Shown here piece after piece: positions 8,940 through 15,100 of a stretch of DNA of 15,100 bases (positions are counted from its first letter, which is position 1; the number at the start of each line of letters is the position of its first letter). The notes beneath the pieces are model-generated. The model did not search any database. It was not told the origin of the DNA and saw nothing but the letters and a program-made list of their open reading frames with translations. The translations under genes were made by a program, and so were the position numbers. Source of the stretch: Bacteroidetes bacterium UBA2234 (GTDB taxonomy: Bacteria; Bacteroidota; Bacteroidia; NS11-12g; UBA955); the NCBI GenBank assembly GCA_002347985.1, contig DDYM01000052.1:18506-33605 (forward strand). The letters run 5' to 3'.

Positions 8940-9737
8940 GTGACCATTCAAAATATCATCATTAAACCCCTACAGAAAATCCTCCTCACCGGGTTAGCGC
9001 TAATAATATTTTTCACCGCCGTTAGAGTAGAAGCGAAACCTCCTATCCTCCTGAGTAAAAATAGCCATTGGTGGCAAACCAAATACCAACCCAAACCCAA
9101 ACAAGGCTGGGACACCTTTACCGCCAACATCAAAAAATATCATCCCTACGTAAATCAACAAGTTGAAGAACATGGTTCTATCATGCTTCTAATAAACATG
9201 AGGGTAACCAAAAAAGGTCGAGTAGACTTTGCCGAAATTTGGGACAGCAATACAGCCGATAGCCTTCTCAAAGATACCATTCTTCAAGCCATCAAATACA
9301 ATAGCTTTACTCCCTACCAATCCCACAAAGGCAAACAACTCATTGAAAACACCTTGGTTTTGATGGAAATCCCAGCAGAATTTGATCAACTTATTACCCA
9401 ACCCCAAGACACAACCATTCCGAACAAATCTATCACCCCCGCCAGATTCCTCGGTGGTGACGCCGCATTTAGAGATTATATCGCCAATGAATTTGTCTAC
9501 CCTTCCCGATGCTTGGATAAAAATATTGCAGGATACGTTAGAATGCGTTTTATGGTGAACCGAAACGGCGTTGTTACTCAGTGCAGAATCAAAGAAGGAA
9601 CCAAGAATTGTCCTGAGTTTGGACTAGAGGCCGCAAGAATTCTCAAAGCTTGCCCCAAATGGGTTCCCGCAACCTACAACGGAAAAAATATCTCCGCTTG
9701 GTTTGAAGTGCCAATCAGTTTGAGTGTCAGCAATTGA
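8940..9737 (+). CDS. Exported protein with C-terminal TonB-like domain, probable second degenerate copy
   Basis: Numbered from the GTG at 8940 (265 residues), the protein begins with a signal peptide or anchor (IIIKPLQKILLTGLALIIFF, cut possible near VEA-K at 32/33), placing the rest in the periplasm. Residues about 167-261 match the TonB C-terminal fold: PARFLGGDAAFRDYI, YPSRCLDKNIAGYVRMRF, VNRNGVV, then an ARILKACPKWVPATYNGK segment and a final FEVPISL strand. Residues about 58-146 (VTKKGRVDFAEIW ... AIKYNSFTPYQ) follow the same order in weaker form, suggesting a domain duplication. It lacks the long Pro-rich linker of classical TonB and no ExbB/ExbD genes are adjacent, so I call it TonB-like and not a proven energy transducer. 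The frame is open from an ATG at 8862, but that codon lies in the recA terminator stem. The GTG gives a normal signal peptide. The stop abuts the convergent gene at 9738. Confidence 0.7.
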   Translation: MTIQNIIIKPLQKILLTGLALIIFFTAVRVEAKPPILLSKNSHWWQTKYQPKPKQGWDTFTANIKKYHPYVNQQVEEHGSIMLLINMRVTKKGRVDFAEIWDSNTADSLLKDTILQAIKYNSFTPYQSHKGKQLIENTLVLMEIPAEFDQLITQPQDTTIPNKSITPARFLGGDAAFRDYIANEFVYPSRCLDKNIAGYVRMRFMVNRNGVVTQCRIKEGTKNCPEFGLEAARILKACPKWVPATYNGKNISAWFEVPISLSVSN

Positions 9738-10118
9738 TCAAGACTTACCGTAGAATTTATCCTTGTACATCAAGGGATAAACGATGTATAACATCATCAT
9801 TCTACTGTACCTAAAAATCAAAGGCACCATGATGATAATTGTGGTTGGTATCCCAACGATGGCATAATCAAACATACCTGTTATGTAGAATAAAATACTA
9901 CAGGTAATTATCAATCCCACAATCAACGCATAACTGAAATACATCGCCCCATAGAAAAATCCGGGCTCTGGTTCAAAAGAAAAATTGCACGAAGGACAAG
10001 CATAACGGGTTTCCGCAAATTTCAAGGATACCAACCCATTGTTAAAAACGCTACCTTTTCCGCATTTTGGACATTTACACGCCAAAAATGGTACTAGACC
10101 GGGGCGTTTAGCGGGCAT
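9738..10118 (-). CDS. DUF983 zinc-ribbon membrane protein
   Basis: This 126-residue protein starts MPAKRPGLVPFLACKCPKC, the usual opening of DUF983 proteins. Two CxxC pairs (CPKC near 15-18 and CPSC near 41-44) can form a zinc ribbon in the cytosolic N-terminus. FEPEPGFFYGAMYFSYAL near 48-65 is the family signature running into the first of two hydrophobic segments, and a short basic tail follows. The molecular role is not established. Its position as the last gene of a cytochrome oxidase operon suggests an assembly or accessory role; that is inference. The frame opens farther upstream at 10175, but the ATG at 10118 matches the family N-terminus and overlaps the preceding gene's end by 11 bp, indicating translational coupling. 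Confidence 0.85.
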   Translation of the reverse strand: MPAKRPGLVPFLACKCPKCGKGSVFNNGLVSLKFAETRYACPSCNFSFEPEPGFFYGAMYFSYALIVGLIITCSILFYITGMFDYAIVGIPTTIIIMVPLIFRYSRMMMLYIVYPLMYKDKFYGKS

Positions 10119-10347
10119 TTTTTTGTTTACGTTTGTAATTGTAAAAGAAAACCCCTGCCGTTCCCACCAACACATAAGGCGTTGCCAAAAGCATTAAAAT
10201 ACCTTTGTTGATACCATTCCCCACCACCGGCCTGTTTTTAGAGTGATCTCTATTCGATGTTAAAGCCGCCTTACACATCGGACACTGCGCATAAACAGTG
10301 ATTCCAGAGAAAACCAATAATGCTATCGTCGCTAAAAATCGTTTCAT
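10108..10347 (-). CDS. Small membrane protein with exported CPMC motif
   Basis: The 79-residue protein starts MKRFLATIALLVFSGITVYA, a signal peptide likely cut before Q-CPMC, so the C-P-M-C pair sits at the very start of the mature periplasmic part (Cys22 and Cys25). A polar stretch (CKAALTSNRDHSKNRPVVGNG) leads to one membrane helix (about 46-68, ILMLLATPYVLVGTAGVFF) and a basic cytosolic tail. Small proteins of this layout next to DUF420 and SCO genes occur in Bacteroidota, but I know no function. A CxxC/Met site outside the membrane fits copper binding or thiol redox in oxidase assembly; this is inference. The ATG at 10347 is chosen because it follows the DUF420 stop by one base and begins the signal peptide. 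The upstream in-frame start at 10386 would overlap DUF420 by 38 bp. Confidence 0.75.
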   Translation of the reverse strand: MKRFLATIALLVFSGITVYAQCPMCKAALTSNRDHSKNRPVVGNGINKGILMLLATPYVLVGTAGVFFYNYKRKQKNAR

Positions 10348-10348
10348 A

Positions 10349-10915
10349 TCAAAAGGGATAATATTTAAACGCATAATACGGCGCAATCATAAAGTAAACA
10401 ATGACGCCCGTCACAGATACATAGAGCCAGATTGGGAATGTTACTTTAGCCCATTTCTTGTGCTTAACGAAGTTACCCGATGTGCTGTAATACATCGTAT
10501 ACAACACCATTGGTAAAACAGCCGCAGCCAAAATGATATGACTCGCTAGAATAATGTAATACGCGTATTTCACCGTGCCCTGGCCACCAAAAACGGTGTG
10601 CTCCGTACAAGTATGATAGGTCACATAACTCAATAAGAAAACCGTTGATAGAATAAAGGCAGTTAACATATACGCCTGATGCACACCTTTCTTTCCCGAC
10701 TTAATCGCCATCAATCCCAAAACCAAAGCAATCGACACCAAAGTGTTTAAAGTAGCATTCACAAATGGCAATACCTTTGCAAATTCTGCCGTTGGTCGCA
10801 TTTCTGCCGGCAAATATTGTAAAAGCGTAACCAAGCCCATCACTGCAATGGTGATGACAACTACCAAGCGGAAAAATCCCTTGTCACTTATCCAAGTCGT
10901 TTTTTCTGTATTCAT
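10349..10915 (-). CDS. DUF420 membrane protein (CtaM/YozB-like)
   Basis: This 188-residue inner-membrane protein has five hydrophobic segments. A conserved histidine-rich stretch (SYVTYHTCTEHTVFGGQG, near 95-112) sits between helices, as does a second His-bearing helix (ILASHIILAAAVLPMVLYTMYY, near 122-143). KHKKWAKVTFPIWLYVSVTG near 151-170 is typical of DUF420. Members called CtaM or YozB in Firmicutes are needed for or linked to aa3-type oxidase maturation, which fits the location after the SCO gene. The precise biochemical step is not settled. The ATG at 10915 overlaps the SCO reading frame by 32 bp, the longest overlap in this operon, and there is no closer downstream start before residue 26. 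Confidence 0.88.
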   Translation of the reverse strand: MNTEKTTWISDKGFFRLVVVITIAVMGLVTLLQYLPAEMRPTAEFAKVLPFVNATLNTLVSIALVLGLMAIKSGKKGVHQAYMLTAFILSTVFLLSYVTYHTCTEHTVFGGQGTVKYAYYIILASHIILAAAVLPMVLYTMYYSTSGNFVKHKKWAKVTFPIWLYVSVTGVIVYFMIAPYYAFKYYPF

Positions 10916-11564
10916 ATAGCAAATTATTGATATCGTCCTGTATTCTTTTTACTCGCTCTAACTTCTGGGTATAATTCTTACCCGATGTTTCCAAAATCGA
11001 GCGGATATGTCTACCCTTGTCTATGATAACCACACGATCGTCGTGAATAAAATCCTGACCCCTCTGTTCTGTAGCCAAAAGCAAATCATTGATCACCCAA
11101 TCATAAATCTCACGCTTACTACCGGTAGCAAATGTCCTCTTGTAAAGGTCCGCCTGATACGCATCTGCATATTTGGCCAACACAGGAACTGAATCGCGTT
11201 CGGGATCAATTGTAACCGTTAGAAACCTTACATTAGGAAAAGGCCTAAATTCTTCCGCCATCACCTGAACTTGCTTGTTCATCGCAGGGCAAACTTCGGC
11301 ACATGAAGCAAAAAAGATATTGGCTACGATGATGCAAGAATCAAAATCGTCCAAGCTGATGGGCTGACCGTGCTGGTTTATCAGTTGAATATCACTTACG
11401 GTGTGATACTCTTTTTTGCCATTTTCAGCAACCACAGTTTCACCCAGATATGGCAATTCCTGATGAACCCATTTTGCACGGGCCAACATCAAGATACCTA
11501 CGATTGGTAAAATGACAATGGCCGCAATCGCGGCCATTTTAAATTTGTTGCCAATATTGCTCAT
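10884..11564 (-). CDS. SCO1/SenC family copper chaperone
   Basis: A membrane-anchored thioredoxin-fold protein that delivers or reduces copper for the CuA centre of cytochrome c oxidase subunit II. One N-terminal membrane helix (about 10-28) anchors a periplasmic domain. The copper-binding motif is FFASCAEVCPAMNKQ, with Cys88 and Cys92 in the family CxxxC spacing. The third ligand is expected at His174 in DFIHDDRVVIID. LTVTIDPERDS near 115-125 is the conserved strand-loop that follows in the fold. At 226 residues it is of normal length with all three ligands. It lies 3 bp downstream of the subunit IV gene and overlaps the DUF420 gene, consistent with co-translation. Confidence 0.95.
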   Translation of the reverse strand: MSNIGNKFKMAAIAAIVILPIVGILMLARAKWVHQELPYLGETVVAENGKKEYHTVSDIQLINQHGQPISLDDFDSCIIVANIFFASCAEVCPAMNKQVQVMAEEFRPFPNVRFLTVTIDPERDSVPVLAKYADAYQADLYKRTFATGSKREIYDWVINDLLLATEQRGQDFIHDDRVVIIDKGRHIRSILETSGKNYTQKLERVKRIQDDINNLLYEYRKNDLDK

Positions 11565-11567
11565 GGA

Positions 11568-11912
11568 TTACATCGACTTCATCACTTCCAAAGCAGAGCC
11601 CTCGTACAACAAGCCGAGAATCAATCCGCAAATGAAAATGGTGGGTACCAAAATAATCAAGGCCAAACTTATTTTCTCATGCTTCAAGTGCATAAAGGCA
11701 CCCACGATAAAGTAAGCTTTAACCAATCCAAAGAAGATGAATATAAAGTTTCTGAAGCCACTTGCCGGCATCACGAAATAAATGATAAAATCAAAAAGGG
11801 TAATACCCAACAACAACCAGAAAGTCTTCCAAAGTTCCTTTGTACCATGACTTTCGGTATGAGGCACGTAATTAATCGCGTCGTATTCTCCAGGTTTATT
11901 ATAGAATTCCAT
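11568..11912 (-). CDS. Cytochrome c oxidase subunit IV (prokaryotic COX4 family)
   Basis: This 114-residue membrane protein has three hydrophobic helices (about 28-50, 54-73 and 82-104). The second ends in GLVKAYFIVGAFMHLKHE, the signature of prokaryotic subunit IV proteins of heme-copper oxidases. The subunit has no redox centre and supports assembly or stability of the complex in the inner membrane. It is 17 bp after the first subunit III-type gene's stop and 3 bp before the SCO gene. The start at 11912 gives the normal short soluble N-terminus. Confidence 0.92.
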   Translation of the reverse strand: MEFYNKPGEYDAINYVPHTESHGTKELWKTFWLLLGITLFDFIIYFVMPASGFRNFIFIFFGLVKAYFIVGAFMHLKHEKISLALIILVPTIFICGLILGLLYEGSALEVMKSM

Positions 11913-11929
11913 ACTATGAATAATTTAAA

Positions 11930-12700
11930 TTAAATGAGGTAAAAGAAAGTAAATACAAACACCCAAACTAGATCTACAAAGTGCCAGTACAAACCAGCCT
12001 TTTCAATCATTTCATAATGTCCACGACGATCAAATACGCCGCGAATGGTCATGATGTAAACAACAACGTTGATCACTACACCGCTGAACACGTGGAAACC
12101 ATGGAAACCCGTTACAATGAAGAACAAAGCAGCAAATGGAACAGGTCCAAATGTTCTATCGCCCGTCTCCCATTCAAAATGACTTCCAAAACCTACACTA
12201 TGCAAATGCTTGTAACCTTGCTCAGTAATTCCAAACGTATTGCCATCCAATCTCGCACCTTCGTGAATGAAAGTATACCATTCCCAAGCCTGACAGCTCA
12301 AAAACGCCACACCACCCAAGATGGTATAAATCATAAATTTCGCTACTTCTTTCTTGCTATTGCGATGTCCAGCTTCTACCGCCAATACCATCGTCACTGA
12401 ACTCAAAATCAATATGAATGTCATCACACTCACAAACAACAATGGCAAATGAAAGCCATGCATGCCTGGGAAGTGATTAAAAATGGACGCTGGATCAGGC
12501 CATTTTGTAGTAATCGGGGTAATTACGTTCGAAAAACGCTGTGTACCATATTGTACCAATAATGATGAAAATGTGAACGCATCCGATAAAAGGAAGATCC
12601 ACATCATCAATTTTCCATAACTCACGTTGAAAGGAGAACGACCTCCAGACCAAGTGGGTTGGTTTTCAAACGATGCTTGTGTAGTTGTATGATTTGCCAT
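11930..12700 (-). CDS. Cytochrome c oxidase subunit III (longer paralogue)
   Basis: An integral membrane subunit of the aa3-type oxidase; subunit III stabilises subunit I and helps proton uptake but carries no metal. The 256 residues hold about five helices. The hallmark is the helix ALFFIVTGFHGFHVFSG (near 190-206), followed by the final helix YWHFVDLVWVFVFTFFY. The opening SPFNVSYGKLMMWIFLLSDAFTFSSLL near 22-48 is the usual first segment. A polar loop (about 143-180, EGARLDGNTFGITEQGYKH) separates the helices. It directly follows a shorter member of the same family (9-bp gap), a tandem pair seen in Bacteroidota oxidase operons. Confidence 0.93.
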   Translation of the reverse strand: MANHTTTQASFENQPTWSGGRSPFNVSYGKLMMWIFLLSDAFTFSSLLVQYGTQRFSNVITPITTKWPDPASIFNHFPGMHGFHLPLLFVSVMTFILILSSVTMVLAVEAGHRNSKKEVAKFMIYTILGGVAFLSCQAWEWYTFIHEGARLDGNTFGITEQGYKHLHSVGFGSHFEWETGDRTFGPVPFAALFFIVTGFHGFHVFSGVVINVVVYIMTIRGVFDRRGHYEMIEKAGLYWHFVDLVWVFVFTFFYLI

Positions 12701-12709
12701 TGGGAAAAA

Positions 12710-13312
12710 TTACCTTGCGAAATAAAGAAATAAATACAATATAAACCACAGAAATCCCACAAAATGCCAATAAGTGCTTGTAACTGACATAAATGTGATT
12801 TGTTTTTTGTGAATTTCTAATTTAATAGATTTAAAAAGTGCCACCAAAAGTAGGATGATTCCAGCCAAAATATGGATGAAATGCAATACCGTAATCACCC
12901 AAACATAACTGGCCGAAATGTCCTCAGGTCTGCGATTAACAAAAGTTAAATCCATGTTAACCAACTGTTTCCAACCCAAGTATTGAGACAAGGTAAACAA
13001 TCCTGAAAGGACCAATGTTGCCACAATCATCCATTTATTCTTACTCAATTCATCTTGCTTGGCAGCGTTGGTAGCCATTTGAATTGTTACCGAACAAAGC
13101 ACCGCAATGATCAAAGAATAAAAAAAGTAAATGGGCAAATCGAACGACGTCCACATCTTTTTCGCTTCCCCATCAGGCATGTGAACCACAAAAGCACTCA
13201 CAAATGCGGCAAATAACATTGCACTAGCCAACATAAACAACCACAAAGTAAACTTCGCTGGCGGTATCAAAGGCGTTGGATCTTTGACCTTTTTATTGAT
13301 GCTCTTTTCCAT
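12710..13312 (-). CDS. Cytochrome c oxidase subunit III-type protein (shorter paralogue)
   Basis: This 200-residue polytopic protein has five hydrophobic segments and belongs to the heme-copper oxidase subunit III family. The opening PPAKFTLWLFMLASAMLFAA near 18-37 and the final pair of segments support this: VITVLHFIHILAGIILLLVAL, then STYWHFVGFLWFILYLFLY. The last segment shares the YWHFV element with its longer neighbour. Whether both paralogues sit in one oxidase or the shorter one has a separate role cannot be told from sequence. The gene begins one base after the ctaB stop and ends 9 bp before its paralogue. Confidence 0.88.
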   Translation of the reverse strand: MEKSINKKVKDPTPLIPPAKFTLWLFMLASAMLFAAFVSAFVVHMPDGEAKKMWTSFDLPIYFFYSLIIAVLCSVTIQMATNAAKQDELSKNKWMIVATLVLSGLFTLSQYLGWKQLVNMDLTFVNRRPEDISASYVWVITVLHFIHILAGIILLLVALFKSIKLEIHKKQITFMSVTSTYWHFVGFLWFILYLFLYFAR

Positions 13313-13313
13313 G

Positions 13314-14189
13314 TTAAAAAATGATATATCCTAAAAAAACCACAGGGGTGTAAACCAATGTTGCGTACAACAATTTTCTGGCGTCGGAAATCTCTAAACT
13401 CCGAAAAAGTACCGCAGATTTCACCAATAACCAAATCGACATTGGCAGAATCAATAGCAGCGATTTGGGGCCTGCCATCCCGTAATAAATCGGCGTCATA
13501 CTGATAATTATCAATAAAACCGTATACGTTAGAATTTGAAATCCACTCTTCTTATCACGTCCTCCAGACGATGGCAACAACCAATAACCGGCCTTCTGAT
13601 AATCGTCATGCAATAACCAAGCAATCGACCAAAAATGAGGAAATTGCCAGAAAAACTGCACCAAAAAAAGCATCATCCCCGGTTCATCAATTCTTCCCAC
13701 AACAGCAGTATAACCAATCAACGGAGGTAAGGCTCCTGGAATGGCTCCAATCATAACCGACATATTTGTGGTTTGCTTCATCGGGGTGTAAACAAAAACA
13801 TAGATTGCCAAAGACAAACCCGATAAAAATACAGCCACAAAAGGCGTGGTAAACGACAAAATAATAATTCCTAGAATTCCCGTAATCCAACAAAAAGTAA
13901 TGGCTTGAGACAGGGAGATTCTCTCCTCTACGATAGGGCGTTGCGCGGTGCGACTCATCTTACCGTCGTTTTCTTTTTCGATGATTTGATTCAATCCATT
14001 TGATGCAAAAACCACCAACATACCTCCGAGCAAAACGCCAGAGAAAGTAACCCAATCAAACAACGATTTCCAATCACCATCGGCATTCAGCTTACAACCC
14101 AATAAATAGCCAAACACCGACGTAGCAGCAACGCTCGCTGTAAGTCGAAACTTAATCAATTGGGCGAAGGCTTTTACAGTGGCATTCAT
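13314..14189 (-). CDS. ctaB: Protoheme IX farnesyltransferase (heme O synthase)
   Basis: An inner-membrane UbiA-family prenyltransferase that transfers farnesyl from farnesyl diphosphate to the heme B vinyl group, giving heme O, which CtaA then oxidises to heme A. The 291 residues have about nine helices. The first diphosphate-binding motif is NQIIEKENDGKMSRTAQRP (67-85), with Asn67, Glu71 and Asp75 in the N-x3-D-x3-D positions, Glu replacing the first Asp. The second region is FFWQFPHFWSIAWLLHDDYQKAGYWLLP (179-206), with Asp195 and Asp196. YTPMKQTTNMSVMIGAIPGALPP near 134-156 is also typical. The start overlaps the ctaA stop in an ATGA, indicating translational coupling. Confidence 0.96.
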   Translation of the reverse strand: MNATVKAFAQLIKFRLTASVAATSVFGYLLGCKLNADGDWKSLFDWVTFSGVLLGGMLVVFASNGLNQIIEKENDGKMSRTAQRPIVEERISLSQAITFCWITGILGIIILSFTTPFVAVFLSGLSLAIYVFVYTPMKQTTNMSVMIGAIPGALPPLIGYTAVVGRIDEPGMMLFLVQFFWQFPHFWSIAWLLHDDYQKAGYWLLPSSGGRDKKSGFQILTYTVLLIIISMTPIYYGMAGPKSLLLILPMSIWLLVKSAVLFRSLEISDARKLLYATLVYTPVVFLGYIIF

Positions 14190-15100
14190 GAAGTTTTTGG
14201 CTGTTTTGAAAGGGTAGATAAATACACTGCAAAAATATAGGTAATTAGGGCGCTACCCACCACAACGTGACAAACTTGTGTCCAAGAAGGTATCACAAAC
14301 CAAATATGTATCACACCCAAAGCAATCTGCAGGATACAGATCATCGAAATCACCCATAACGGTTTCTTCAATTTCGATATAAAACCATTGCTATCTTGGG
14401 TTTTCGGTTCTTTGCCAATCAACCACAACATCCAACCTAGGATTAAGAATGGAACATATCGATGCAAAGAAAATAACCAATCCATAGAAAAAACATCGAG
14501 CATGCCCCAACCTAAAAAGGCTGTTTCATCGGCATCAACGTACAACCGGCCAGCCAAACGCATTTGATCCACTTGTTCACGGCTCCAAGCACCCAATATC
14601 AAAACTACAAAAACGCAAACCCAAACTCCAAACCACTTCTTAGTCGATAAAATTTCGGTATGTTCAAAAAAGAATGGCTTGGCCTTGTGCATGGAAACCA
14701 TATAAGCAAACAGGCAGAAAAAACTGATCAAAAAATGCAGCGTAACAACCCCTGGCAATAAATTGGTGGCAACTACTAAACTACCCAACCAACCATTGAG
14801 AAGCAAGAAAAACAAGCCCAAAATCGACCACCTCTTACCCGCGATCAACTTTCGATAACGCAGCATGATAACAAAGTAAATCAGAGCAAATAGGCCGCTT
14901 AAAACACCAAACAGACGATTGATATACTCAATCCATGCTTTTACGGGATGAAATTGCTCAGGTGTCTTCACCGATGGGTCCGTTAGCAACCGATGGGCCG
15001 CATCGTTAAATCCCATTCCATTCAACACTTTGGCAAATCTCTCCACTTTTTGCAAACGCTTTTGGAGATAGATTTCCTGATAATTCGCAGGCAATTTGCA
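14186..15100 (-). CDS. ctaA: Heme A synthase (COX15/CtaA), N-terminus cut by window edge
   Basis: An inner-membrane enzyme that oxidises the C8 methyl of heme O to a formyl group, producing heme A for the oxidase. The open frame runs off the right edge without an ATG: CKLPANYQEIYLQKRLQKV is the loop after the first helix in this family, so roughly 50-60 N-terminal residues are missing. The TTG at 15094 is not a credible start. Counting that TTG as residue 1, conserved histidines are visible at 120 (VVTLHFL), 211 (FSLHRYV) and 276 (TQVCHVVVG), and the conserved Glu is at 56 (WIEYINRL). The position of the fourth, first-in-order heme-ligand His of B. subtilis CtaA (EXXH) reads Asn59 here. QIALGV near 256-261 is the normal helix-7 motif. 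It is the first visible gene of the operon. Confidence 0.93.
   Translation of the reverse strand, partial: CKLPANYQEIYLQKRLQKVERFAKVLNGMGFNDAAHRLLTDPSVKTPEQFHPVKAWIEYINRLFGVLSGLFALIYFVIMLRYRKLIAGKRWSILGLFFLLLNGWLGSLVVATNLLPGVVTLHFLISFFCLFAYMVSMHKAKPFFFEHTEILSTKKWFGVWVCVFVVLILGAWSREQVDQMRLAGRLYVDADETAFLGWGMLDVFSMDWLFSLHRYVPFLILGWMLWLIGKEPKTQDSNGFISKLKKPLWVISMICILQIALGVIHIWFVIPSWTQVCHVVVGSALITYIFAVYLSTLSKQPKTS

Noticed and set aside
10119..10175. Extended N-terminus of the DUF983 protein starting at 10175
   Set aside because: The added residues (MCWWERQGFSF...) come from the CPMC gene read in another frame and do not match the DUF983 N-terminus, which starts at the ATG at 10118.
11981..12400. 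A 139-residue plus-strand open frame opposite the subunit III gene
   Set aside because: It lies wholly within the conserved subunit III gene on the opposite strand and encodes a low-hydrophobicity, Thr/Asn/Ser-rich shadow with no motif.

Overview
The window looks like a stretch of ordinary chromosome from a member of the Bacteroidota. Three lines of sequence evidence point there. RecA, GcvP and the cytochrome oxidase cluster resemble that phylum. Several secreted proteins have signal peptides ending in A-Q. Candidate promoters fit the phylum's TTG / TAnnTTTG pattern, with no consistent Shine-Dalgarno sequences. I cannot place it more finely. Genes are packed tightly and no gap between genes reaches 300 bp; the widest is about 125 bp.

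Left part (1-2156): a secreted SUMF1/formylglycine-generating-enzyme-fold protein runs leftward and is cut by the window edge. Divergent from it, about 90 bp away, is a secreted protein I do not recognise.

Middle part (2157-8877): a leftward series comprises radC (JAMM-type RadC protein), gcvP (glycine cleavage P-protein) and a large polytopic GT-C-type glycosyltransferase-like membrane protein. RadC is transcribed divergently from recA across an 80-bp gap that holds a good Bacteroidota-type promoter for recA. recA ends in a strong 21-bp perfect hairpin terminator. Next comes a rightward gene for an exported protein with a C-terminal TonB-like domain and probably a second, degenerate copy ahead of it.

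Right part (9738-15100): nine leftward genes form a very compact operon for making and assembling an aa3-type cytochrome c oxidase. In transcription order they are ctaA (heme A synthase, cut by the window edge), ctaB (heme O synthase), two subunit III-type membrane proteins, a subunit IV-type protein, a SCO1/SenC copper chaperone, a DUF420 (CtaM/YozB-like) membrane protein, a 79-residue CPMC membrane protein, and a DUF983 zinc-ribbon membrane protein. Junctions are overlaps or gaps of at most 17 bp. Subunits I and II are not in the window and presumably lie upstream of ctaA or elsewhere. The set joins heme A supply (ctaB, ctaA), copper delivery (SCO) and structural subunits with three poorly characterised small membrane proteins that are likely assembly or accessory factors.

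I saw no mobile element, CRISPR array, tRNA or rRNA. The most interesting leads are modest: the uncharacterised CPMC and DUF983 proteins at the end of the oxidase operon, an Asn in place of the expected first heme-ligand His of CtaA, and the orphan secreted protein at 1194-2081.
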